From the NCBI GenBank assembly GCA_001270045.2, contig DF970669.1:139496-203495 (forward strand): 64,000 nt of DNA. The letters run 5' to 3'. Origin of the DNA: Bacteroidales bacterium 6E (GTDB lineage: Bacteria > Bacteroidota > Bacteroidia > Bacteroidales > Prolixibacteraceae). The position numbers and the translations under genes were made by a program. Under the pieces are notes generated by a model. The model ran no database searches and had not been told where the DNA came from. It saw only the letters and a list, made by a program, of their open reading frames with translations. How positions within the stretch are numbered: the first letter of the stretch is position 1; the number at the start of each line of letters is the position of its first letter. This document shows, piece after piece, positions 38,371 to 47,248 of the stretch.

Positions 38371-38605
38371 GTTTTATCCAGGTTTGGCAAACTTGTTACA
38401 ATATTTCCCTGTATTACCTACGCTGATTTCGATAGTGTTCCCGAAAGTGTGTCAAACTGTAGACTTAATAAAAATGAAAGACCTTCCATATTCTGAAATT
38501 ATGAGAATAATTATACAGATTCTAATAAATGAAACGGCCACAACACATAACTTTGAAATGGAAACACCATGTTTAAGCCTTATCTTTGCATGAATTCTTT
38601 AAAAA

Positions 38606-38986
38606 ATGGGCAATAAGTCAATTCTATCAATCAAATCTTTACCTGTTCACCCGAAAAAACATGGAAGTGTTAATGGTACACCGATTAAGGGAATTGGTGT
38701 CTTTGAACTTGATTTCAAATTACTCTCAGAAAATAGTCAACTCAGTCTTAAATTCCCAAATCCTTCCGACAATAAAATAGAGGAAGTAGTAATCCCAATG
38801 GAAGAGTTAAAGAGTCGTATTCAATATCATGACCACATTGCACCTGTAGAGTTGGTGTTATGGTTGTTGCCAGATGGACATCTCTTTGATGCAACGAACA
38901 TCGGAATTGAAGGCGAGTGGTATTTCATTGCTGGCGGCATGGCTGAAAACACATGTTGGGATTTCACGGAATTTCATGTAAAATAA
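38606..38986 (+). CDS. Hypothetical protein
   Basis: A 126-residue protein with good coding character (MGNKSILSIKSLPVHPKKHG to CWDFTEFHVK). It has no signal peptide or membrane segment, a beta-rich look, and no family that I recognise. It is the first of several small plus-strand genes in the AT-rich region, each followed by related repeat DNA. The function is unknown. Confidence 0.6.
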   Translation: MGNKSILSIKSLPVHPKKHGSVNGTPIKGIGVFELDFKLLSENSQLSLKFPNPSDNKIEEVVIPMEELKSRIQYHDHIAPVELVLWLLPDGHLFDATNIGIEGEWYFIAGGMAENTCWDFTEFHVK

Positions 38987-39387
38987 TGATATTTATTTGT
39001 TGACCATGTTGTGATGACTATAGTCCCCAATCGAAAATCAAACTTTATCTGATATCAGTAGAAATTGAACGCATATGATCACTAAATTTATAGGAACATA
39101 TTGACGCCCATGGAATAGGTTGGTTTAAGAAACACCGACCTTCGATTTGAAAGCCATTCATTCTTCCTTCAAAGTGAAGAAGGTGTCTTAGAATTTCAAC
39201 TTTTCAGGAAAATTTGTTTAGAGTTTCTCCTTTGACTTATAGGCAGATATCTATTACATTACTATTGAAAAATTTCATGGTGTGTTCGCTTTTAGACTGA
39301 GATTAGAGGCGCAATAATGGTATAGATAGATTACTAATTCAAGAGAATACTCCCTTTTTACATTCGTTATCGAACTATTTTTTCGAT
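38987..39387. other. Intergenic region holding repeat copy A
   Basis: No gene is seen in these 400 bp. The segment 39035-39172 is copy A of a repeat also found at 41858-41990. The remainder is AT-rich, probably including decayed 5' sequence of the adjacent transposase. Confidence 0.5.
39035..39172 (+). repeat. Dispersed repeat, copy A
   Basis: Shares aaatcaaactttatctgat and then most positions over about 135 bp with copy B at 41858. It contains AGGTTGGT and ACCGACCT as imperfect inverted repeats around TTAAGAAAC. It lies just 3' of the gene ending at 38986. Confidence 0.75.
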
Positions 39388-39873
39388 GTGGAGGTCGCTA
39401 ATGCACTCTTTGACGGCCGGAAAATCCGATACTTAACTATACTGGATAATTATAGTAGAAAATGCATGGCGATTCATGTTGATCAGGGTCTAAAAGGAGC
39501 TCAGGTTGTTGACACGCTTGAAAGATTGCGGTTGTTGGGGATGAGAAAACCAAAAAAGATACAAGTGGATAATGGTTCTAAGTTTATTTCCAAGGATCTT
39601 GACAGATGGGCTTACGAGCAAAGTGTTGAACTTGTATTCTCCAAGCCGGGAAAACCGACGGATAATCCGTATATTGAGTCGTCCAACGGGAGCTTTCGGT
39701 ACGAGTGTCTGAACACAAACTGGTTCCTATCTCTTGATGATGCCAGGGTTAAAATCCAAGCCTGGAGGGAGGAATACAACACCTTCAGACCACATAGTTT
39801 TCTTGGGGATTTAGCCCCTGAAATGTTCTTAAAAAAGCAAGTCAAAAAGGCCGAATTGTTTACTTTTGAGTGA
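39388..39873 (+). pseudogene. IS3-family transposase remnant (orfB 3' part)
   Basis: The 161-residue frame matches the C-terminal part of IS3-type DDE integrase-like transposases: ALFDGRKIRYLTILDNYSRKC, QVDNGSKF (second catalytic Asp), NPYIESSNGSFRYECL (catalytic Glu) and WREEYNTFRPHSFLGDLAPE. The first catalytic Asp segment and orfA are missing and no normal start exists, so it is a truncated element. A GGGAGGAGGTCA sequence at about 39883-39897 may be the remaining right terminal repeat. No matching left end was found. Confidence 0.88.
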
Positions 39874-39932
39874 CTCTGAAAATGGGAGGAGGTCAGTTTT
39901 AATGTTAAATATTGATATCATTTGATAGTATT

Positions 39933-40742
39933 ATGAAGAAAAGAGTTAATGATTTATGGGATTTATCTAGTAATGATTTAGTAAGATTTATAAGATGGAT
40001 AATTAAAAAAAAAGGTGTAGGTAAATTTACTGGTTTTGAATCTTCAGATTATGGAGAGGATTGGGGTGTCACTGATTTAATTTCACAACATCTGTTGGTT
40101 GAATATTTATCTGAACGTTATCCTGAATGCATTATGGATAAAGAAGAGATAGATAAAAGTTTTAAAACTCTGGGAGAAGAAATTACATATAATAGAATAA
40201 GTCATTTCACTCGATTTATTGAGATTCTACCTTATTTAGAAGAATTTAATAATGATTTGCATGATTTGTATGAATCAGGTCCAAATGGAGACATGAGATA
40301 TGATTATATGCTTTATGAGATTCAAACACATTTAGATTTTATTGCATCATCTTTAACGAATGAAGATGGTGACAGATTTGGTGGAAGTTGTGGTGATGGT
40401 CACATTTTTAAGCTTTTACATCTTTATGAGGATTCGTTAAAAGTATCTAATAAGACTATTCAGGAAAAGATAATGCTTAAGATTTATGAAAGAGTTTGTA
40501 GTGGAATTATTGTCACTAATGGTAATGGAGCTACTGACCTTTCATTAATGAAGAATAGATACAGACAGTATGCTTTGGAAAATTGTAGAATGCTTATAGG
40601 TTTTCTGCTAGATGAACATTCTGGTTTTAAGAGACATACTAATACTTGGGTGAGTTTAGATGATGTGAATAATCATCTTTATAAACTTTTAGAGAAGGAA
40701 GAAAAAGTTCGTGATGAACAGAAGAAAAAAAATAAAGTTTGA
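39933..40742 (+). CDS. Hypothetical protein, AT-rich island gene
   Basis: The ATG at 39933 (MKKRVNDLWDLSSNDLVRFI) gives 269 residues; an in-frame TTG lies 21 nt upstream. The protein is soluble and acidic, mostly helical, with a lysine-rich tail (EEKVRDEQKKKNKV). No motif or family is recognised. It follows the transposase remnant and is notably AT-rich, consistent with horizontal transfer. A defence-related role is possible from context only. Confidence 0.6.
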   Translation: MKKRVNDLWDLSSNDLVRFIRWIIKKKGVGKFTGFESSDYGEDWGVTDLISQHLLVEYLSERYPECIMDKEEIDKSFKTLGEEITYNRISHFTRFIEILPYLEEFNNDLHDLYESGPNGDMRYDYMLYEIQTHLDFIASSLTNEDGDRFGGSCGDGHIFKLLHLYEDSLKVSNKTIQEKIMLKIYERVCSGIIVTNGNGATDLSLMKNRYRQYALENCRMLIGFLLDEHSGFKRHTNTWVSLDDVNNHLYKLLEKEEKVRDEQKKKNKV

Positions 40743-41182
40743 GATAGTATGATTAAGTAAAACAAAATAGAAAATTTTATGAATAGGAATTTTTAGCAAA
40801 TAATCTTCCACGAAAATACAAAAGATGTAGAGTATATACTGATCAAAAGATGTAAGAAGTTCAAAAGATCGTCTAACTATCATCTAAGAAAGGTGTAAAA
40901 ATGTATCATTGCATATTCCTGCGATTTTTATCTTGAACTGACTGTAAATAATAGTATTGGTTTTCGCTTAACGCCAAACATTTACAAAACCACTTCCAAT
41001 TAGTTCCCTTTGATTAAATCGAGTCAAAGTCTTTATCGCCCAATTGTATATCCTTCAAGTCTAGCAAAATTGCTGTAAATAATCATGATATATATTTTCA
41101 ACCGAAAGTTATATACACCTATTTTTGGATTCTTGAAGCAGCTAAAGAATCAATAGAAACTATAACACCAAAAGGTACAACT
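40743..41182. other. Intergenic region without recognisable features
   Basis: About 440 bp of AT-rich sequence. I see no gene, tRNA or strong hairpin. Confidence 0.4.
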
Positions 41183-41827
41183 ATGAAAAACGAAATTGAT
41201 AGAATTTTCGACCTTCTTGATGATTGGCGACAATTGCCAGCCTACCAACTTGAAAGACGTTCAGATATATTTTTCGCACTATACCTTAATCAGATTTTAG
41301 AAAAAACACAAAAGACAACAATAGACTTGATTATACCCGAATTCCCAGTTAGGATTGGAGAGATTTCAAACAAATATCCAACATTGAATAGATCTTTCAA
41401 GATTGATTATTTAGCTTACTCACAAAGTGACCAGAGGGTCTTCTTGGTTGAACTGAAAACCGACTTACATTCACTTAGAGATAAGCAAAATTGGTATTTA
41501 GAAGGTGCTTCCAAAATTAAAGTCTCTGGCTTGGTTAATGGGTTATTGAAAATATATGACGCAACAAACCAAAAGAATAAGTACAACAAACTTCTTGACA
41601 AACTTGAGTCAATAAACTGGATTAAAAGATCAAAGGACGGGATTTTAAACACAGATTGTGAAATTCAACCAGAAATTGTTTTTATACAACCGGTGGTTAC
41701 TGAAAACATTGGGGTGATAATCTCTTTTGATGATATAATTCAAATACTTTCCGAATACCAGGACACATTATCTCAACGATTTATAAAATCCTTGGAAATA
41801 TGGAAAAAGGATGTTAATCAATACTGA
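41183..41827 (+). CDS. PD-(D/E)XK nuclease-like protein
   Basis: A 214-residue protein. FKIDYLAYSQSDQRVFLVELKTD (about 73-95) has the Asp...Glu-x-Lys spacing of the PD-(D/E)XK nuclease core (ID, then VELK). An N-terminal helical stretch (DDWRQLPAYQLERRSDIFFAL) precedes it. Such proteins occur singly in defence islands, but I do not recognise a named family. It is followed directly by copy B of the dispersed repeat. Confidence 0.6.
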   Translation: MKNEIDRIFDLLDDWRQLPAYQLERRSDIFFALYLNQILEKTQKTTIDLIIPEFPVRIGEISNKYPTLNRSFKIDYLAYSQSDQRVFLVELKTDLHSLRDKQNWYLEGASKIKVSGLVNGLLKIYDATNQKNKYNKLLDKLESINWIKRSKDGILNTDCEIQPEIVFIQPVVTENIGVIISFDDIIQILSEYQDTLSQRFIKSLEIWKKDVNQY

Positions 41828-41857
41828 AATTTGGTCTTGCAATGATCTAAAAATCTC

Positions 41858-41990
41858 AAATCAAACTTTATCTGATATCAGCAGAAGTTGACCCCAAGTG
41901 ATTACAAAAATTTTGGAACCACATTGACCCCCAAGGAATAGGTTGGTGTAAAAAACAATGACCTTCTAATTATATGACCAATCATTCTTT
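41858..41990 (+). repeat. Dispersed repeat, copy B
   Basis: Aligns with copy A over about 135 bp, with most positions shared by eye (aaatcaaactttatctgat, then ggaaccacattga and ggaataggttggt). It lies 30 bp after the nuclease-like gene. Confidence 0.75.
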
Positions 41991-42187
41991 CACAAGGCGA
42001 CAGGAATTATATGTATATATCAAATTCTTTGTGAAAACTTGCATATGGTATTCTTACTGAATTCTCTTAAATTTAATGACTTTGAATTTGAGAGGATTTC
42101 ATAAAAGTTAAAACCAATTTACGATTGCCGAGTAAAAAAGGAGATTGCAACTATACAACCCAAAAATTAATATTTAAACCTAAAGAA

Positions 42188-42679
42188 ATGAGAATAATTA
42201 ATTCAATTGCGATTTTACTTTTGATACTTATAAGTTCATGCCACAAGGATGAACTTTCTAATGATAATAACTTTTTTAAAATTACTACTTCTGATAGTAA
42301 GATATTTAGAACTGAATATGTGAATCAGCCAGTGCCAACACAGAATGGTACATTCTCAATGCAATACAATAAACCATCTTTAGATAATAAGCTGCACAAG
42401 TATTTCTTCCTAATCCTAATAGATAATGGAAGCGATGCCTACTTGTTGTTTCAAAACAAGGAGCTGCCGATACCTGGAGTGAAGTACACACACATAAATT
42501 CAGATTATCTTGACTTCGGACTAACAATTAGCAGCCAAGAATTACAAACGTGGAGAACTGAATTGAATTTTGAAAGAATCGATGAATACCCAGGAAGAAT
42601 CATTGGGGTATTAAAGTCCTTTGATTCAAAAAACAATTTAATTTGTACAGGTGAATTTAATTTTCAAACTTCAAAATGA
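42188..42679 (+). CDS. Hypothetical lipoprotein
   Basis: The ATG at 42188 (MRIINSIAILLLILISSCHK) has a clear lipobox ending at Cys18; 163 residues in total. The body is beta-rich and not recognised. The frame is open upstream from 42125, but only the internal start gives a signal peptide. It precedes the AbiGi-like gene by 40 bp on the same strand. Confidence 0.65.
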   Translation: MRIINSIAILLLILISSCHKDELSNDNNFFKITTSDSKIFRTEYVNQPVPTQNGTFSMQYNKPSLDNKLHKYFFLILIDNGSDAYLLFQNKELPIPGVKYTHINSDYLDFGLTISSQELQTWRTELNFERIDEYPGRIIGVLKSFDSKNNLICTGEFNFQTSK

Positions 42680-42719
42680 GTTGACTCATACTTAAGTAAT
42701 AAATCAAAATTAAGAATTA

Positions 42720-43412
42720 ATGGGATTACATTCAAAATTTCTTGTTCATTGGACAGGAAAGGAATTTAAATCAGACGATTCAAAAAATATTGTCGATAGA
42801 TTAAAGGATAATCTCAGTCATGGATTATATATGAATACTGGAAGTGAATTCATGATTGGAAGTAATAATACAACGGTTACCACTAGCGTATCTAGGGTTT
42901 GTTTTACTGAAATTCGATTAAGCCAAGCTAAAAATCATTCAGACTCATACGGCAAACTTGGAATAGGCTTTAACCGCGAATTTGTCCTTGAAAGAATGGG
43001 AGGGCCTGTTTTCTATGTCCAAAATGGGGAAAATGGTGCAGTTGTTGAGCATTTTGCCTATTTACACCAACATTTAAGAAGTAATGAAAATCAGATTATG
43101 GTTGATCGTTTGAATACGATTATGGGATTCATGAAAAATATGTCAGTTGAAAATGATAGTGAATTGAAGTATTATGAAGAAATGGAATGGAGAATAATTC
43201 AACTTAAAATTCTTGAAGATAATCAATTGATTAAAGTTCAAAACAAAGAAATGGGAATCTATAGGGTTATATTCAAACCGGAGGATATCGAATTAATTGT
43301 TTTTCCTAATAAGGAAACCAAGCAACTAGCTGTTCAAGAGGATTTTATCAAGCATTTCTTCAAAGATCACCTACCTGTTATTGCAACAATAGATGAATGT
43401 TTAAACTTTTAA
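42720..43412 (+). CDS. AbiGi-like abortive-infection antitoxin family protein
   Basis: A 230-residue protein resembling the AbiGi family (HWTGKEF near the N-terminus, then VCFTEIRLSQAKNHSDSYGKLGIGFNREFV, and a C-terminal EMEWRIIQLK segment). AbiGi was first described as half of the lactococcal AbiG phage-exclusion pair. The expected partner AbiGii is not adjacent, so it may act alone, be an orphan, or belong to another system. The identification is by recall of the family pattern. Confidence 0.6.
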   Translation: MGLHSKFLVHWTGKEFKSDDSKNIVDRLKDNLSHGLYMNTGSEFMIGSNNTTVTTSVSRVCFTEIRLSQAKNHSDSYGKLGIGFNREFVLERMGGPVFYVQNGENGAVVEHFAYLHQHLRSNENQIMVDRLNTIMGFMKNMSVENDSELKYYEEMEWRIIQLKILEDNQLIKVQNKEMGIYRVIFKPEDIELIVFPNKETKQLAVQEDFIKHFFKDHLPVIATIDECLNF

Positions 43413-43511
43413 AATTTATCAATAATCAATAGAAAATAGGATCAGGAAGAAGGGAGACTTATAGCCAGTGAGTATTAAAGATTTACGCTTCAAAAACATA
43501 CAGGTTTGTTT

Positions 43512-43576
43512 TAAAGGTTGGTGGAAAATACACCGACCTTCGAGTAAAGTACAATGAATTCTTTCTTCCTTCAACG
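43512..43576 (+). repeat. Dispersed repeat, copy C (right half only)
   Basis: AAAGGTTGGTG and CACCGACCTT form a 10-bp stem with one G-T pair, followed by tcttccttcaa as in copy A. It lies about 100 bp after the AbiGi-like gene. Confidence 0.65.
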
Positions 43577-43852
43577 TAAAAGCAAGTCACAGAAAAGCCC
43601 CAAATCCTGGAAAAATTTCTGGAAATATTTTTTAAAGACCTCTGATGACTTAAAGACCAAAGAAATTCACCTTTTTTTAAGGGGGGATACGGGGAAGGAG
43701 CCCATATGGCAGGACAGGGACATGGGGTACCTGAGGGGTCGAAAAATTTATTGAGTACTCTAATAATATTAAACTTACCCATTTGTGAAGGTTTTAATTG
43801 TGAAGGCTCGACTATAATTTTTTTATCTTTGAGATAATTAAGAATCAAACTC

Positions 43853-44095
43853 ATGAAGCGACCAGAACCCATAATCGTTAAATGTGAAATAGGTCCTTAT
43901 CCTCGACCAATGCCAGAAGGGATGTTCGATCCAATGCCAGAAGTTAGGGCATTCTTCAACAACGGAGAAGAAAAAATACTGTTTGATTTTTTTCCTGATG
44001 AAATATTCTTTTCAGAAAATGAAGTCATCGGATTAACTGAAGAGGAGGCCAAAAGGTTAAGGACTGAGAAGGATATCAAATTCTTACAATCATAG
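43853..44095 (+). CDS. Small hypothetical protein
   Basis: An 80-residue acidic protein (MKRPEPIIVKCEIGPYPRPM to KDIKFLQS) with a plausible coding bias. No family is recognised. It has no signal peptide or membrane segment. Confidence 0.5.
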   Translation: MKRPEPIIVKCEIGPYPRPMPEGMFDPMPEVRAFFNNGEEKILFDFFPDEIFFSENEVIGLTEEEAKRLRTEKDIKFLQS

Positions 44096-44349
44096 ATAGC
44101 TGCATTCAGATTCTGACACTCAGTTCTGACAATGAAACTTAATCGGCAAAAATTGACCAAGGTTGCCAATTAAGTTATAGAGCGTTGTCCTCTCAACTCT
44201 CTCTCCATCAAGCAACTCAAGAGCTCTGGTGGATGATATTTGCCAAAAAACATGTGCTAACGTTGCGCTGTATTTTAGGATTTAGTCTCATTTCGTCTGT
44301 GATATTTTTCCCCAAGTCTCTATTTTAGCGAGAACACTTGCGTTGATAG

Positions 44350-44850
44350 ATGGGTGATTATTTTTGGGGATTCTTTTTTATTATCCTAGGGGTAGTATTT
44401 TCTATTCCGTATTTAGTTATTAAAATCGTTGAATGGATATACCAAGACAATCCTATAACCGTCGAAGAACTGGTTATCCCCAAAAAGAAGTTTGTAAAAT
44501 TGATTTTAATATGGTGTAGCCAAAATCTTGGTCATAACGAACAAAGTCCTGATTTGAAGATTTATTACTATTTCAACAAGAAATGGGGCGGGCTATACAA
44601 CTACAGGAATCGACAAATAACCTTATATATCCCAAAGTGGTTGACATTAAATGATTTGACTAAGAATGTGATACACGAGTATGTCCACTACCTTCAGATC
44701 GTCAAACCAGTGGATGATGCGATGTATAACAAACACACTCAGGAGGTCGGTTATTGGGATAACCCATATGAAGTCGCAGCCAGGAGACTGGCTGAAAAAT
44801 ACCATAATACTTGTTTGGATTGGGTTTTGGGGAAATCAGTTCGTAATTGA
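44350..44850 (+). CDS. Membrane-anchored zinc-peptidase-like protein (HEYVH)
   Basis: A 166-residue protein with an N-terminal membrane segment (FWGFFFIILGVVFSIPYLVI) and a metal-binding motif H-E-Y-V-H in KNVIHEYVHYLQIV (about residues 111-124), with a downstream Glu in NPYEVAARRLAEKY as possible third ligand. This fits a minimal gluzincin/SprT-like or ImmA-type protease. The target is unknown. Such proteins in mobile regions sometimes cleave repressors or partners. Confidence 0.65.
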   Translation: MGDYFWGFFFIILGVVFSIPYLVIKIVEWIYQDNPITVEELVIPKKKFVKLILIWCSQNLGHNEQSPDLKIYYYFNKKWGGLYNYRNRQITLYIPKWLTLNDLTKNVIHEYVHYLQIVKPVDDAMYNKHTQEVGYWDNPYEVAARRLAEKYHNTCLDWVLGKSVRN

Positions 44851-44908
44851 AATTTTATTACCCTTGTAGTACTGTTAAAGTGTTTTCAGATTTCGAAAAA
44901 TTCAAGGA

Positions 44909-45181
44909 ATGAGTGAATTGCCGAATGATTTCAATAATCCAGCAATCAATTGGGAAGACCTACCAAAGGCAACCCGTGAGTTCACTTGTTTTCTTGATTT
45001 GGTTATTGATGAGACATTAGAATTGGGAACAGAAGAATTTACTCCAACCTATATTCGCTGCTTCGGGAAAAAATGTCATGGGATAATTGAAACCTCCATC
45101 AACCTTAGTGAAGAATCAATTAACTGGCGATGCACATATTGTGACAAATCAGGAACAATTACCAAATTATTTGGTAGGTAA
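44909..45181 (+). CDS. Small zinc-ribbon-like protein
   Basis: A 90-residue protein ending in a possible zinc ribbon: RCFGKKCHG ... WRCTYCDKSG. No family is recognised. It is plus strand, 58 bp after the peptidase-like gene. Confidence 0.5.
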   Translation: MSELPNDFNNPAINWEDLPKATREFTCFLDLVIDETLELGTEEFTPTYIRCFGKKCHGIIETSINLSEESINWRCTYCDKSGTITKLFGR

Positions 45182-45296
45182 TTCCGAATAAATCAAGAAT
45201 TAAAAGGAAGTGCTAAATATCACTAAAACCCGCATGAATACAAGGCCTTCAGAAGATTTTGCTGTATTTTTATTGTGTGAATAAAAAGGAAGTATC

Positions 45297-45908
45297 ATGA
45301 GGGTGAAATATAATCGTGTTTCCACAATCGGACAATCAGGGGATAGGTTTACTGCAGATAAAGAAAATTACGATCTGGTGTTGTTAGATAAAATATCAGG
45401 TTCAGTTCCATTCAAGAAAAGGCCAGAAGCAATAAAACTAGTTCAGCTTATTGAAAAGAATCTTGTCACTGAATTGGTGGTGGAAGAATTATCGAGACTC
45501 GGTCGAAATACAGGGGATGTAATTAATAACCTGGAATGGCTCGAAAGCAAAAATATAAATGTTGTTGTTCGCAACATAGGACTACAATCCCGTCCAAACA
45601 ATAATCGAAACCCAATATGGAAGATGATTTCTTCGGTTATGTCGAGCTTGTACGAAATGGAGCTTGAGAATATCAAGGAAAGAACTGAGGTTGGTCGGAA
45701 AGTCTATGTACAGAAGGGAGGAAGGTTGGGAAGACCATTTGGTACATCAGAATCCCAACGAATTTTTCTACAAAAACAAAAATCACAGAATATTATCAAA
45801 TATTTGAGAAGAGGAATGACATTTAAAGAAATTTCTGTACTTCTTAATGTTTCACCAAAAACCATAAAAAAAGTAAAAGATGTAATGATATTTTTTGGGG
45901 AAACCTGA
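45297..45908 (+). CDS. Serine recombinase (resolvase/invertase family)
   Basis: A 203-residue small serine recombinase. The catalytic Ser9 lies in VKYNRVSTIGQ, conserved Arg residues in VEELSRLGRN, then the long E-helix (IWKMISSVMSSLYEMELENIKERTEVGRKVY) and a helix-turn-helix C-terminus (GMTFKEISVLLNVSPKTIKKV). It may carry out resolution, inversion or integration of the island. No obvious res or att repeats are adjacent. Confidence 0.9.
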   Translation: MRVKYNRVSTIGQSGDRFTADKENYDLVLLDKISGSVPFKKRPEAIKLVQLIEKNLVTELVVEELSRLGRNTGDVINNLEWLESKNINVVVRNIGLQSRPNNNRNPIWKMISSVMSSLYEMELENIKERTEVGRKVYVQKGGRLGRPFGTSESQRIFLQKQKSQNIIKYLRRGMTFKEISVLLNVSPKTIKKVKDVMIFFGET

Positions 45909-46088
45909 AAATATTTTAAACAAGCAGTGTCACTCTTCCATGTTCATTTATCAGTGGTGAGTTTTGCATATTTAACTAGAGCGCCGATTGGATTTGAAAA
46001 GTGAAATACAAAGTATGATAAATTTCAAAGATTCATTACTAAATGAAAATTAGTGATTTAAAAAAATTAGATCCAATTTTTAATGGAT

Positions 46089-46095
46089 ACTAATG
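46089..46095. repeat. Target-site duplication, left (ACTAATG)
   Basis: ACTAATG directly precedes the left inverted repeat of the IS481-type element and is repeated exactly at 47239-47245. Confidence 0.85.
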
Positions 46096-47238
46096 TGTGA
46101 TATATCGACACATTCGTTACATTGATATTGGCATGTTGATAACTCTTTGAGTTTTCAACATGCCAACATCACATTAACATCACCATTTACATTCATTTTT
46201 TAGTTATTAATTTCAAGTATTCATAATTCCTGGGCAAAATAATTTCGTTTGAATCCATGAATGCTAAGGACACTTCAGGCTGAATAGGAATGTGCTTTTC
46301 TACTGTTTTAAATTTTTGCATAGGAGTTTTTCCGCCTAGTGAAGAATGCGGACGTTTTTTGTTATAAAAATCTTGCCAATTTTTGGCAAGTTTTCTGAGG
46401 TTCTGCAAGGATTGGCTAATATCAATGTGCTGCCAAAATTCTATTTTATCAGTCTGCTGTGTTCTTTCAACTTTCCCGTTCAGATGAGGACTTTTCGGCC
46501 TTATTGGTCTAAATTTTATAAAGTGTTCATGTAATTCATATTGAAAATTGTAATTGAAAAATTCGGTGCCCCAATCAGTTTGAATACGCTGGATCGGAAA
46601 CCCAAAATCATCTAGTAATTCTCTTAAAAAATGAATTGAACTTTCACACTTTTTATTCTCGTAAAGCCTGATGACCTTAAGACGGGTACAGTCATCAATC
46701 GCAGTAAACTGGTAAGTTTTATTCCGAAGCTTTGTTACATCTAACTGAATCCGTTCTCCTGGTATCAATTTACTATATCGCTTAAATTCCGATTTTTTTC
46801 TTCTTCTTAATACGGGTTTTACTTTGTTCCTATCTAAAACTCTCCAAATTGTCATTGGCGATACTTTTAGCCTTTTGCTATGTAATAAATAGTTTGAGAT
46901 TCGTTGAGGACCCCAGCTAAATTTCTTTCTGGTATTAAGAATTACACTTTCTAATTCCTTGTCGACTTTGAGTTTAGTGAGATTTAAAGGACGTTGAGAC
47001 TTATCGGACAAACCTGCAATTCCATTCTGTTCATAGCGTTTTATCCAACGATAAAGTGTTGGGCGAGAAATTCCACACCTAAGTGCAGCTTTTGCTATAG
47101 ATCCCAGCTCAATATAGGTTTTTATCCACTTTTCACGGGCTTTAATTTTTCTTTCCGCGTTCTTCATTGAACGAAAGATAATATATTCCAGAATAAAAAA
47201 TAGCCTCAGATTTGTAACGTTTCTATTGATACTTTACA
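46096..47238 (-). mobile_element. Complete IS481-family insertion sequence (1143 bp)
   Basis: Imperfect terminal inverted repeats of 26 bp (46096-46121 and 47213-47238) agree at 18 of 26 positions; both outer ends begin TGT and both inner ends finish CGTTACA. A perfect 7-bp target duplication ACTAATG flanks the element. One intact DDE transposase gene fills the interior. It inserted 3 bp beyond the stop codon of the exonuclease-WG gene. The intact duplication indicates a recent insertion without later rearrangement. Confidence 0.92.
46193..47167 (-). CDS. IS481-family DDE transposase
   Basis: A 324-residue transposase with two N-terminal helix-turn-helix regions (LGSIAKAALRCGISRPTLYR, then WGPQRISNYLL) and an RNase-H-like catalytic core with Asp143 (IQLDVTK), Asp198 (QTDWGTEF) and Glu234 (GKVERTQQTD), the last two 35 residues apart as expected. 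The C-terminal NKKRPHSSLGGKTPMQKF is family-typical. It is full-length and uninterrupted. Confidence 0.95.
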   Translation of the reverse strand: MKNAERKIKAREKWIKTYIELGSIAKAALRCGISRPTLYRWIKRYEQNGIAGLSDKSQRPLNLTKLKVDKELESVILNTRKKFSWGPQRISNYLLHSKRLKVSPMTIWRVLDRNKVKPVLRRRKKSEFKRYSKLIPGERIQLDVTKLRNKTYQFTAIDDCTRLKVIRLYENKKCESSIHFLRELLDDFGFPIQRIQTDWGTEFFNYNFQYELHEHFIKFRPIRPKSPHLNGKVERTQQTDKIEFWQHIDISQSLQNLRKLAKNWQDFYNKKRPHSSLGGKTPMQKFKTVEKHIPIQPEVSLAFMDSNEIILPRNYEYLKLITKK

Positions 47239-47245
47239 ACTAATG
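47239..47245. repeat. Target-site duplication, right (ACTAATG)
   Basis: Exact match to 46089-46095, immediately outside the right inverted repeat. Confidence 0.85.
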
Positions 47246-47248
47246 CCA

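Noticed and set aside
38384..38593. 69-codon open frame after the second T9SS gene
   Set aside because: No family, no clear start signal, and it lies across the right direct repeat.
43554..43754. 66-codon open frame after the AbiGi-like gene
   Set aside because: It overlaps repeat copy C and an odd G-rich tract (aaggggggatacgggg) that looks like intergenic repeat debris.
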